DNA from: Nonomuraea gerenzanensis
GTDB lineage: Bacteria; Actinomycetota; Actinomycetes; Streptosporangiales; Streptosporangiaceae
Reading direction: 5' to 3'
DNA length: 64,000 nt
Assembly (NCBI RefSeq): GCF_020215645.1
Contig: NZ_CP084058.1
Location: 5,518,001 to 5,582,000 of the forward strand
In this document: positions 17,644-24,963 of the stretch, piece after piece
How positions within the stretch are numbered: position 1 is the first letter of the stretch
Layout of the letters: each line of letters begins with the position of its first letter
Position numbers and translations under genes: made by a program
The notes under the pieces: generated by a model
Databases searched by the model: none
Told to the model about the DNA's origin: nothing
What the model saw: only the letters and a program-made list of their open reading frames with translations

Positions 17644-18385
17644 TCAATGACCGGCGCTCCGGTAGTGGCCGAGCTGCCGCCGCCACACCCGGTACGCCAG
17701 CACGATCAGCGGCACCCCCACCAGCGGGGCGGCCGGCGCCCACGGGCTGTCGAGCCTGCCCAGGACGACGCTCGCGGGCACGTACGCCACGAAGGCGACC
17801 GGCAGCACGAACGTCAGCAGCCACTCCACGGCGCCCCCGAAGATCTGCATCGGGTACGAGCCGAACTTGGACGAGCCGGTAGAGCAGCGAGACGGCCGCG
17901 ATCTCCATCGTCCAGAAGGCGATCAGGCTGATCAGCAGCGCCAGCTGCACGGCGATGACGTAGCCGAGCAGCAGCGTGAGCACGTAGCCGGCGGCGTCGG
18001 CGGGGGCGGTGATCGAGCCGGCCAGCAGCACCACCGGGACGACCGGGGCGAGCAGCAGCAGCCCGCCCAGGGTGTTGCCGGCCTGGAAGGCGGCCATCTG
18101 CCGCAGGTAGCCGACCGGCCTGGCCAGGTCGAAGAAGACCGTGCCGGTGCGGACGCGGTGCTGGACGGTGCGGGTGACGAGCGTGTGGGTCGCGAAACCC
18201 TGGAGGTTGGCCAGGGTGAGGCAGGCGAGCAGCGCGTCCAGCGTGAGGCCGGCGGCGGCGGGGCGCGCGCCGTACACCGCGGTCCAGATCATCCGCACCA
18301 GGAACACCTGGGTGACCAGCGCCACGCAGGTCATGAGGATGTTGCTGCGGTAGGCCAGGGCGAGGCGGAAGCCGATGCGCGTCCT
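17644..18385 (-). pseudogene. ABC-2 type permease, frameshifted and lacking its start
   Basis: From about 18385 the strand encodes RTRIGFRLALAYRSN and several membrane segments of an ABC-2 family permease (RMIWTAVYG, FFDLARPVGYLRQMAAF). Near base 17875 the reading frame breaks after SLLYR; the next frame continues SSKFGSYPMQIFGGAVEWLL and runs to a stop at 17644. No start codon precedes the first part, which runs directly out of an ATPase fragment. Both faults suggest a dead exporter subunit, possibly once part of the neighbouring peptide locus. Confidence 0.65.
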
Positions 18386-18531
18386 CGGGCGTAGATCCCC
18401 TTGATCACGCCCTCCAGGTCCGGCTCCTCGATCGACAGGTCGCGGATGGTGTGCTCGGCGGCGATCGAGGCGATCATGCCGGGCAGGTCGCCGTGGATGT
18501 CGAAGACGTAGCGGCCCTCGACCTGGATCAT
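18385..18531 (-). pseudogene. C-terminal fragment of an ABC ATPase
   Basis: Roughly 48 residues, including VEGRYVFDIHGDLPG and RDLSIEEPDLEGVIKGIYA, match the extreme C-terminus of DrrA/BcrA-type ABC ATPases that pair with ABC-2 permeases. The nucleotide-binding domain is absent, and the fragment runs without a stop into the permease remnant in another frame. It is the relic of the ATPase half of the broken exporter at 17644-18385. Confidence 0.55.
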
Positions 18532-18630
18532 GCAGGAATACTCGCCAGGGGGACGCGCGTGCCGCAACTCATTTCATGGTCACCGGAGCAGGCGATGATC
18601 GCCGGTGGCGGTGGACGTGCTGGCCGGACA

Positions 18631-18660
18631 TTGACCGCCGGGCTTTCCCCATGTGATGAT
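18631..18660 (+). promoter_or_regulatory. Possible promoter of the ThiF/M50 peptide locus
   Basis: TTGACC at 18631-18636 and GATGAT at 18655-18660 with 18-bp spacing resemble a vegetative promoter, about 105 bp upstream of the peptide ORF and on its strand. The -35 element is good, the -10 mediocre. Confidence 0.35.
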
Positions 18661-18765
18661 CTTGGATGTTGAGGCGGTGACGAGCGGGGCTCATGTTCCG
18701 TCCGGTGTCCTGCACCGGTCGTCCTCGGAGCCGCCGGGTTCGAGATCGAGAGCGAGGAGATGTCC

Positions 18766-18849
18766 ATGAAGAAGAAGAAGCTCGAGGTCAAGATCAGGAA
18801 GCTTGAGAAGATCGAAACCACCATCAACCGCGGCGGAGCCAGCGGCTGA
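18766..18849 (+). CDS. 27-residue peptide, candidate RiPP precursor
   Basis: A short frame starting MKKKKLEVKI and ending INRGGASG. An AGGAG ribosome site ends 7 nt before ATG 18766; the alternative ATG at 18760 is too close to it. The N-terminal part is strongly basic and would form an amphipathic helix (alternating K/R, L/I and E), as expected of a leader bound by a PqqD-like domain; the C-terminal part is small and polar with a GG. It lies 94 bp upstream of an E1-like enzyme with an N-terminal PqqD-like domain and is followed by a membrane metalloprotease, the layout of a ribosomal peptide locus. It is not recognised as a member of a known precursor family. Confidence 0.6.
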   Translation: MKKKKLEVKIRKLEKIETTINRGGASG

Positions 18850-18868
18850 TCAACGATCACGCGGAACC

Positions 18869-18893
18869 GGTCCGGCCGTCGCCGGGCCGGTCC
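18869..18893 (+). promoter_or_regulatory. Hairpin between peptide and enzyme genes
   Basis: CCGGCC (18872-18877) can pair with GGCCGG (18885-18890) around a 7-nt loop, with further G-C pairs after one T-T mismatch. A hairpin between a precursor ORF and its enzymes often acts as a partial terminator, so that more precursor than enzyme is made. Stem strength is moderate in such GC-rich DNA. Confidence 0.3.
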
Positions 18894-18943
18894 CGCCTCC
18901 ACCGCGTGCAGAAGCACCACCGCGTGAAGGAGAGGGTGGCCGA

Positions 18944-20038
18944 GTGCGTCTGCCCAGGGTGAAACGGGTGCACCAGCCGTTCGTGCTGCCCGGGAACCGC
19001 ATCGTCATCGGGCTGTCCCAGTTCGGCGTGGCCTCCGAGATCGCCGACGACGAGGACGGCAGCATCGCCGCGATCCTGTCCTTGATGGACGGCACCAGGA
19101 CCGTCGATGACATCTGCGCCGACTTCGGGAAGACCCATCCCGGGGTGGACGACGACAGCGTGCGCGCCGTCATCGAGGACCTGGTCGGCAGCGGCTTCGT
19201 CGAGGACGCCGGCGCGCCCGTACCGGCGAACCTCAGCGAACGGGAGATCGCCAGGTACGAGTCGGCCCGCCACTTCTTCAGCTGGATCGACACCACACCG
19301 CGCACGTCGCCGCACGACGTCCAGTCCAGGATCAAGCAAGCCAGGGTGAGCCTGCTCGGCGTGGGCGGCACCGGGTCGGCCGTCGCGGCGGGGCTGGTGT
19401 CGAGCGGCATCGGGGCGCTGCGGCTGGCCGACTTCGACAGCGTCGAGGAGTCGAACCTGACCCGCCAGCTCCTGTACGCCGAGACGGACGTGGGCAGGTC
19501 CAAGGTCGGCCAGGCGGCCGCGCGGCTGCGGGCCATGAACGGCGCGGTCCTCGTGACCGGGAGCGAGACCAAGGTGACCGGCCCCGGCGACGTGGTGGAG
19601 CTGATGACCGGTTGCGACCTGTTCGTCCTGTGCGCGGACGAGCCGCACCCGGAGATCGTCCAGTGGACCAACGAGGCGGCCCTGCGCACCGGCACCCCGT
19701 GGTTCATGAGCCTCTACACCGGGCCGATGGTCGTCGTGGGCTCGTTCGTACCGGGCGAGACGGGCTGCTGGGCGTGCCTCGACCGGCAGGAGGAGGCGCG
19801 CAAGGAGAAGGAGCTCGGGCGGCTGCTGCCCGAGTCTCGGCCGAACGCGGTGGTCGCGGCCAGCGCGAACATCAGCGGCCACCTGTGCGCGCTGGAGGTG
19901 CTGTACCAGCTCGGCGGCCTGCCGGCGCAGACCCGCGGCAGGGTCTTCCACTGGAACCTGGCCGTCTGGGACCACCAGTACTTCATCGACGTCCCGCGTG
20001 ACGAGGGATGCCCGGTCTGCGGGCCGAAAGCACGGTGA
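18944..20038 (+). CDS. ThiF/E1-like adenylating enzyme with N-terminal PqqD-like domain
   Basis: A 364-residue protein. Residues ~1-90 resemble the PqqD-like winged-helix domain that binds leader peptides in ribosomal peptide pathways. Residues ~133-364 are a ThiF/MoeB/E1 fold: nucleotide loop LGVGGTGSAVAAG (138-150), LADFDSVEESNLTRQ (161-175) with the conserved Asp, Asn and Arg, and a complete zinc site from C275/C278 (GCWAC) and C356/C359 (GCPVC). Such enzymes adenylate a peptide C-terminus or an amide, as in microcin C7 (MccB) and azoline pathways. GTG 18944 was chosen because AAGGAG lies 11 nt upstream and the PqqD-like domain starts at once; the open frame before it is low-complexity. 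No ThiS/MoaD or YcaO partner is nearby, so a peptide target is most likely. Confidence 0.85.
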   Translation: MRLPRVKRVHQPFVLPGNRIVIGLSQFGVASEIADDEDGSIAAILSLMDGTRTVDDICADFGKTHPGVDDDSVRAVIEDLVGSGFVEDAGAPVPANLSEREIARYESARHFFSWIDTTPRTSPHDVQSRIKQARVSLLGVGGTGSAVAAGLVSSGIGALRLADFDSVEESNLTRQLLYAETDVGRSKVGQAAARLRAMNGAVLVTGSETKVTGPGDVVELMTGCDLFVLCADEPHPEIVQWTNEAALRTGTPWFMSLYTGPMVVVGSFVPGETGCWACLDRQEEARKEKELGRLLPESRPNAVVAASANISGHLCALEVLYQLGGLPAQTRGRVFHWNLAVWDHQYFIDVPRDEGCPVCGPKAR

Positions 20039-20042
20039 GCAC

Positions 20043-21293
20043 GTGACCACCCAGGCGGCCGAGGTCGGCGCGGGCAGCGTCGTACGGCTCCACCCGCTCG
20101 TCGTCCGTCCCGACGACGACGACCCGGAAGCGATCATCGTCGGCCGCCCCGACCTCGGCGAGTTCGCCGAGCTGCCCGCGGTGTGCGGGGAGGTGATCCG
20201 GCTGCTCGGCGAGGGACGGCCGGTCGCGGAGGTCGAGGCCGCGGTCGCCGCCGAGCACGACGTCGAGCTGGACGTGGCCGACTTCGTGGAGTCGCTGGCC
20301 GACCTGGACTTCGTGGCCGAGATCGATGGGCTCCCGCTGCCCGGACCGGCGTCCGCGCCGGTGGCCGGCCACTTCGAGGGCATCACCGAGCGGCACGTGC
20401 GATGGGTCTTCGCCCGGCCGATGAAGCTGCTCTGGCTCGCCGTCGTCGTGGCCGCGGCGCTGACCGTGCTGGTCAGGCCCGGCCTGTTCCCCCGCCACCA
20501 GGACTTCTTCTGGAGCGGGTACACCGGGCTGTCCGTGCTGGTCAACACGGCGTTCTTCTCCGTCGTCGCGAGCGTGCACGAGATGATGCACCTGATCGCG
20601 GCGCGTTCGCTCGGCGCGCCGGCGCGGATCGGGTTCGGCACCCGGCTGCACTACCTCGTCGTGCAGACCGACGTGAGCGCCATCTGGGGAGTCCCCCGGC
20701 GGCACCGCTACCGCGTGTACCTGGCCGGGATGGCCTCCGACGTGCTGCTCATCGCGACGATGCTGCTGGCCGTCGCGTACCTGCCGCTGCCCGATCCGGC
20801 CGAGGCGCTGCTGCGGGCCTTCATCCTGACCACGCTGCTGTGCCTGCCCCTGCAGGCGCAGATCTACATGCGGACCGACCTCTACTTCGTGCTCCGCGAC
20901 CTGCTGCGGTGCAAGGACCTGTTCGGGGACGGTCTGCGCTACGTCCGCTACCTGCTCGCCAGGGCGGTCGCCCCGCTCAGGAGGCCGGGCTCGCCGGTGA
21001 CCGACCCCACCGGTGACCTCGCAACGCACGAGCGCCGTGCCGTCCGGATCTACGCCGTCGCCCTCGCGCTGGGCAGCACCGTCACGCTGACCGTCTTCGC
21101 CCTGTACGGCGCTCCGATCATCGTCAGCGGCCTGACCAGCGCGCTGACGGCCCTGTGGGCCGGCTTCCACGGCGGCCCCGCCCTCGCCGCGGTCGATGCG
21201 GCGCTGCTCATCCTGGTCGAGGGCGGCATCCAGGTGATGTTCCTGGTGACGTTCTTCCGGACCCGCCGCCACTGGTTCCGCCGCTCTGAGTGA
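20043..21293 (+). CDS. PqqD-like domain fused to M50-type membrane metalloprotease
   Basis: A 416-residue protein. Residues ~30-95 resemble a PqqD-like domain (GEFAELPAVCGEVIRLLGEG). Then come several membrane segments with the zinc motif HEMMH at 179-183, and RTDLYFVLRDLL at 277-288 in the place of the third zinc ligand of site-2-type (M50) proteases. Related PqqD-M50 proteins are found in peptide loci, where they probably cut or handle the product in the membrane. It starts 4 bp after the E1-like gene, so the two are one transcription unit. GTG 20043 is the only close start; the ribosome site is weak, suggesting translational coupling. A further hydrophobic region near the C-terminus suggests about six to eight membrane spans. 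Confidence 0.82.
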   Translation: MTTQAAEVGAGSVVRLHPLVVRPDDDDPEAIIVGRPDLGEFAELPAVCGEVIRLLGEGRPVAEVEAAVAAEHDVELDVADFVESLADLDFVAEIDGLPLPGPASAPVAGHFEGITERHVRWVFARPMKLLWLAVVVAAALTVLVRPGLFPRHQDFFWSGYTGLSVLVNTAFFSVVASVHEMMHLIAARSLGAPARIGFGTRLHYLVVQTDVSAIWGVPRRHRYRVYLAGMASDVLLIATMLLAVAYLPLPDPAEALLRAFILTTLLCLPLQAQIYMRTDLYFVLRDLLRCKDLFGDGLRYVRYLLARAVAPLRRPGSPVTDPTGDLATHERRAVRIYAVALALGSTVTLTVFALYGAPIIVSGLTSALTALWAGFHGGPALAAVDAALLILVEGGIQVMFLVTFFRTRRHWFRRSE

Positions 21294-21300
21294 ACGGGCG

Positions 21301-22461
21301 CTACAGGAGGCGCTCGCGCTGGGCGGCGGCTGCCTGCCGGACCTCCGCGCAGAACGACGCGGTGTGGCGCCGCTGCCGTTCCTCGTCGTCGAGGCCGGTT
21401 CCGTCGAAGTCGGTCCCGTCGAGGTCGGTCCCGTCGAGCTCGGTCGCGTATTCGGCGTACAGCAGCCAGCAGCCGCGGATCCCGCCGAGCAGGTCCTCCA
21501 GCAGGTCGAGGGCCGGGCGGGCGGGATCCAGGGGCGTGAGGCGCAGGACGAAGACGTCCGGGTGCGGCTCGGGCTGGTCCTCGCGCCGCGCGTCGAGCAG
21601 TCGCTCGGCGGCGGCGATACGCCGATGGAGTGCCGGGAGGTCGGGGATCTCGCCCTCGGCGATCCGCAGGGCGTCGCGGATCAGGGGCATCACCGCCTGG
21701 CGGGGGGAGGCGCCGTCGGCCATCAGCTCCAGGACGAGGGTCGGGGTCGCGTGGGGGAGTGCCTCGATGGTGTCGGCTTCGGCCACGATCTGGGTGGCGG
21801 GGAGCCCGGCGTACCCGGCGGTGACGGTGGCGGCGGCGTGCAGCCAGTGCGCGGCGGCGATGGCGGCCGCGGCCGGATCGATCTCGGTGAAGATCGCCTC
21901 GGGGCCGAAGGGGTGGTCGTGCAGCAGGCTGCTGGCCTGGGCGACCTGGACGGGGGAGGCGTCCTCGCGGGTGAGGGTGACGGCCTGGCGGGCGCGTCCG
22001 GTCAGGTTGCCCAGCTCGGCCTGTTCGATGGCGGCCAGCTCGGCGCCGACGTCGAGGGTGACGCGGGTGGCCGGCTCGGCGGCGCCGAGGGCGTGCAGGG
22101 CCCGGCCGGCCTGGTGGGCGGCTTCCTCGACCCGGACGGCGGACTGGATCAGGTAGCCGTCGGGGGGCAGGTCCGGGTTCGTGAGTGCCGTGAGGACGCC
22201 GGCGAAGGCGTCGCGTTCCTCCTGACGGCGCTCGCCTTCGGAGCCGGGCTCGTGGCTGTCGGCGGCGCTGGCCGGATGGGTGTAGCAGCGCCAGCAGACT
22301 TCGGAGAGCTGGGTGAGCGTCCTGGCCAGGTTCAGCGCGTCGTGACGGGGGAGCCCGGCGGGAAGATCGGTGACGTCCGTCGCGATGTCTCCCGACCCGG
22401 TGCTCCAGGACGAGATGAGGACGTTGCGGTGGTGATCGACGGCGTACCGGGTCAAGAACAC
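21301..22461 (-). CDS. Unidentified acidic protein with a pentapeptide-like repeat
   Basis: A 386-residue, mostly helical, acidic protein without signal peptide or membrane segment. I recognise no family. Near the C-terminus the sequence ELDGTDLDGTDFDGTGLDD repeats a five-residue unit ([ED/DF/DL]DGT) about three times, encoded by a short tandem DNA repeat around 21395-21445. It converges on the M50 gene (7 bp apart) and shares no strand with it, so membership of either peptide locus is uncertain. The hydrophobic N-terminal stretch is too weak for export. Confidence 0.6.
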   Translation of the reverse strand: MFLTRYAVDHHRNVLISSWSTGSGDIATDVTDLPAGLPRHDALNLARTLTQLSEVCWRCYTHPASAADSHEPGSEGERRQEERDAFAGVLTALTNPDLPPDGYLIQSAVRVEEAAHQAGRALHALGAAEPATRVTLDVGAELAAIEQAELGNLTGRARQAVTLTREDASPVQVAQASSLLHDHPFGPEAIFTEIDPAAAAIAAAHWLHAAATVTAGYAGLPATQIVAEADTIEALPHATPTLVLELMADGASPRQAVMPLIRDALRIAEGEIPDLPALHRRIAAAERLLDARREDQPEPHPDVFVLRLTPLDPARPALDLLEDLLGGIRGCWLLYAEYATELDGTDLDGTDFDGTGLDDEERQRRHTASFCAEVRQAAAAQRERLL

Positions 22462-22553
22462 TCCTCGCGGATGAGCAGGAACGATGCTGGGACACGCCTA
22501 GCATGGAGCATCGGCGGTCGTTCGTGCCGCAGCTCGGCCGCCTTGGCCGGCGC

Positions 22554-23471
22554 TCAGATCCAGCCCTGCTGCTTGGCGAGCAGGGCGCCCTGGAAGCGGT
22601 TGGCGGCGCCGAGCCGCTCCAGCAGCTCGGCCACGTAGCGCCGGTAGGTGCGCAGGCTCACGCCCATCTCCCTGGCCGCCACCTCGTCCTTGCGGGTGCC
22701 GGCCAGCAGGTACAGCACCCGCCGCTCGCGCGTGGTCAGGCTGGGCGCGTGGCAGGGCTCCAGGTCCTGAGCGTGCGCCCAGACGCGCTCGAACAGGTCC
22801 GCCATCGTCGCGACGACCCCGGCCTGGGAGATCATCAGGGCGCTCCGGCCGGCGCCCTCCGGCTCGCTGGGGACGAAGACCACCGAGCGGTCCACGATCA
22901 CCATCTGCTGCCCGTCGTCGTCGACCACCCGGTGGTGATCACCGGCGCGGTGCAGTTCGAGGCAGTGCTCCATGAGCGCCGGGTCGAGCAGGCTCTGCCG
23001 GGAGACGATGGTGCGCCGGCGGGCGCCGTCCTCGAGCCGCTGCAGGTGGGCGGGCAGGTACGACCGGTGCCGCTCGGGCTGCATGGCCAGCACCTCGCGC
23101 GCGTCGAGCGTCAGCGACCGGATGCGCTCGTCGATCCGGTCGGCGCCGTGGATCTGCTCGATGGTGACCGTGCGGTCGGGCCCGCGCTGCTGCGCGCTCA
23201 GCAGGTGCACCGCCTCCCACGCCGCCGAGATGCGGCGCTGCTCCGCGTTGGTCTCCAGCAGCCGTCGCCGGATCAGGCGGCTGATCCCGACCTCCGGCTC
23301 GACGGCGATGGGCCGGCCCGCCGGGTCGAAGCGGATGAGGCCGAGCGCCGAGAGCCGCTCCAGCGTGGCCCGCAAGCCGTCCGGATCGCCCGTCGCCGTG
23401 TCGCGGCCGCGCAGGAGGTCGCGGTAAACGTTCTCCTCGAAGTCGGTCAGTCCGAGACTGCTGAGGCTCAT
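22554..23471 (-). CDS. TrmB/LuxR-like transcription regulator
   Basis: A 305-residue regulator. The N-terminal ~75 residues (LTDFEENVYRDLLRG onward, ALGLIRFDPAGRPI) resemble a TrmB-type winged helix. The C-terminus carries a LuxR/GerE-like helix-turn-helix (SLTTRERRVLYLLAGTRKDE, then MGVSLRTYRRYVAELLERLG). It is divergent from the precursor gene at 23689, and the 217-bp gap between them holds a perfect 14-bp inverted repeat. Regulators of this type commonly sit beside secondary-metabolite and peptide genes, so it probably controls the peptide operon and perhaps itself. Confidence 0.82.
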   Translation of the reverse strand: MSLSSLGLTDFEENVYRDLLRGRDTATGDPDGLRATLERLSALGLIRFDPAGRPIAVEPEVGISRLIRRRLLETNAEQRRISAAWEAVHLLSAQQRGPDRTVTIEQIHGADRIDERIRSLTLDAREVLAMQPERHRSYLPAHLQRLEDGARRRTIVSRQSLLDPALMEHCLELHRAGDHHRVVDDDGQQMVIVDRSVVFVPSEPEGAGRSALMISQAGVVATMADLFERVWAHAQDLEPCHAPSLTTRERRVLYLLAGTRKDEVAAREMGVSLRTYRRYVAELLERLGAANRFQGALLAKQQGWI

Positions 23472-23521
23472 GTGGCTCCCGAGGTGACGAATGGGCCTCC
23501 CGCTGCTGGTGGTGCGGGAGT

Positions 23522-23555
23522 GACAGCAAGCTGCACGGCACTGCAGCTTGCTGTC
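23522..23555. repeat. Perfect 14-bp inverted repeat, candidate operator or hairpin
   Basis: GACAGCAAGCTGCA (23522-23535) and its exact reverse complement TGCAGCTTGCTGTC (23542-23555) are separated by six bases. It lies 51 bp upstream of the regulator start and just upstream of the likely promoter of the peptide operon, the expected place for the binding site of a dimeric LuxR-type regulator. A second, weaker dyad (CTCCCGC / GCGGGAG, 23497-23520) is adjacent. A terminator role is unlikely because neither neighbouring gene ends here. Confidence 0.6.
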
Positions 23556-23576
23556 GGACCCAGCGGCTTACTTCAG

Positions 23577-23605
23577 TTGATCATCCGTGGTTATTGTCCT
23601 GATGT
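23577..23605 (+). promoter_or_regulatory. Possible promoter of the disulfide-peptide operon
   Basis: TTGATC (23577-23582) and TGATGT (23600-23605) are spaced 17 bp and lie 84 bp upstream of the precursor start, directly after the 14-bp inverted repeat. The -35 fits well, the -10 only partly. Confidence 0.35.
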
Positions 23606-23688
23606 CGGCGGCGTTGATCACCCAAATCGCGCATGTCGGCTTCTGCCGGCATCCCCCACCGCCGGCTCGCACCAAGAGGAGGATCCCT

Positions 23689-23829
23689 GTGTTCCGTGCA
23701 CTCCATGAGATGAGCGACCGGCTTCTCGGCAGGCTGCTGCCCACCACCACGGCCGAGGCCGAGCCCTGCTGGTGGACCTCGACCGGCATCCGCTGCTGCA
23801 TCTACGCCGGCAAGACGTACTGCCGCTAG
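23689..23829 (+). CDS. 46-residue cysteine-rich precursor peptide
   Basis: A short gene with a strong ribosome site (GGAGG, 6 nt before GTG 23689), which favours this start over the internal ATG at 23710. The first ~24 residues form a helical leader (MFRALHEMSDRLLGRLL, then PTTTAEA). The tail after the AEA contains four cysteines (C27, C36, C37, C45), two tryptophans and two tyrosines, and ends TYCR. AEA (residues 22-24) fits the A-x-A pattern cut by signal-peptidase-type enzymes, and an S26 peptidase is encoded in the same locus. The following genes encode thiol-redox proteins and an exporter. I infer a secreted peptide of about 22 residues with two disulfides. I cannot place it in a known precursor family. 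Confidence 0.8.
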   Translation: MFRALHEMSDRLLGRLLPTTTAEAEPCWWTSTGIRCCIYAGKTYCR

Positions 23830-23855
23830 CGCCTCGGGCCGAACGGATCAGCGGC

Positions 23856-24377
23856 ATGGAGTACGTCGCGCTGGCCGCCCGCTGCACCCTGGGAATCGTC
23901 TTCCTGGCGGCGGTGGCCGGCAAGGTGCGCGGGCGGGAGGCCTTCGCGGCGTTCCGGCGATCGATGCCGGCGCTCGTCCCGCTGTGGCGGGGCCGGGTGC
24001 CGGCCGCGCTGCCCGTCGCGGTGGTCGCCGTCGAGTCGGCCACCGTGGTGCTGCTGACGGCGGAGTCCACGGCACCGGCCGGGCTGGTCCTGGCCGGTGC
24101 CGTGCTGCTGGCCTTCTCCCTCGGCATCCGGCACGCGCTGCGCTCGGGCAGCCGGGTCTCCTGCAACTGTTTCAGCACCTCGTCGGCGCCGCTCGGCCGC
24201 AGGCACCTCGTCCGCAACGCCGGCCTGATCGCGGTGGCCGTCACCGGCCTGGCGGCCTCGGGCGCGGGCACGCACGCGCATCCCGCCGGAGCAGTCCTGG
24301 CGCTCGCCGCCGGTGGCCTGATAGCGCTGCTCGCCGTCTTCACCGACGACCTCACCGACCTGTTCGCGGCGCGCTGA
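23856..24377 (+). CDS. MauE/DoxX-like redox membrane protein
   Basis: A 173-residue membrane protein with four hydrophobic segments and the motif SCNCF (C103, C105), typical of MauE. In methylamine dehydrogenase maturation MauE works with MauD to form disulfides in the small subunit. Here it follows the cysteine-rich precursor by 26 bp and precedes a TlpA/MauD-like protein, so it probably relays electrons to and from the oxidoreductase that oxidises the peptide. ATG 23856 is the first start after the precursor stop that gives a complete first membrane helix. Confidence 0.82.
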   Translation: MEYVALAARCTLGIVFLAAVAGKVRGREAFAAFRRSMPALVPLWRGRVPAALPVAVVAVESATVVLLTAESTAPAGLVLAGAVLLAFSLGIRHALRSGSRVSCNCFSTSSAPLGRRHLVRNAGLIAVAVTGLAASGAGTHAHPAGAVLALAAGGLIALLAVFTDDLTDLFAAR

Positions 24378-24421
24378 ACCGAGCTGTTCAAGCCGTGCCC
24401 GCTCGACCGTAAGGGACGCCG

Positions 24422-24958
24422 ATGTCCTTCCTCGTGGCCGCCGTCGTCTTCGTCGGCGTGCTGAGCGCCGTCAACCTGTTCCTGCTCCTGGCCGTGATCC
24501 GCCGCCTGCGCGAGCACGCGAACGTCCTGCGGCACGTCACCGCCCCACCCGCCTTCACCCCGCCGGGCACCCGGCTGCCGGGCTTCACCGCGACGGACAC
24601 CACCGGCGCCGCCGTCAGCCGCGCCACGCTCGGCGCCGGCGGCGGCACGACCGTCGTCGGCATGTTCTCCACCGACTGCTCCGCCTGCGACGAGCACCTG
24701 CCCGCCTTCGCCGAGCGGGTGCGCCACCTGGGCCGGGACCGCGTCCTGGCGCTGGTGGTGGGCGGCGGGCCGAAGGAGGCGACGTTCACCGCCGCCCTCG
24801 CGGACCTCGCGGCCGTGGTCACCGAGGAGCGCGACGGCCAGATGTACACGGCCTTCGGGCGCCCGCCGTTCCCCGGCTTCTACCTCGTGGACGGCGAGGG
24901 CGTCGTGACGGCGTCGGCGCACTCCACATCCGAGCTCCCGATCCCCGCGCACGCCTGA
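24422..24958 (+). CDS. Membrane-anchored TlpA/MauD-like thiol oxidoreductase
   Basis: A 178-residue protein with one N-terminal membrane anchor (MSFLVAAVVFVGVLSAVNLF) and a thioredoxin-like outer domain containing the active-site pair C86-S-A-C89 (STDCSACDEH) and the cis-proline region PPFPGFYLVDGEG. It would make or shuffle disulfides outside the membrane. With MauE it forms the redox pair of the peptide locus. It ends 5 bp before the exporter gene. Confidence 0.84.
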   Translation: MSFLVAAVVFVGVLSAVNLFLLLAVIRRLREHANVLRHVTAPPAFTPPGTRLPGFTATDTTGAAVSRATLGAGGGTTVVGMFSTDCSACDEHLPAFAERVRHLGRDRVLALVVGGGPKEATFTAALADLAAVVTEERDGQMYTAFGRPPFPGFYLVDGEGVVTASAHSTSELPIPAHA

Positions 24959-24963
24959 CCGGC

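Noticed and set aside
18944..20038. ThiF-type enzyme as a thiamine or molybdopterin sulfur-carrier activator
   Set aside because: No ThiS/MoaD, ThiG or sulfurtransferase gene nearby, and the N-terminal PqqD-like domain points to a peptide substrate.
20183..21016. Arginine-rich plus-strand frame inside the M50 gene
   Set aside because: Out-of-frame shadow of the metalloprotease, without start signal or domain.
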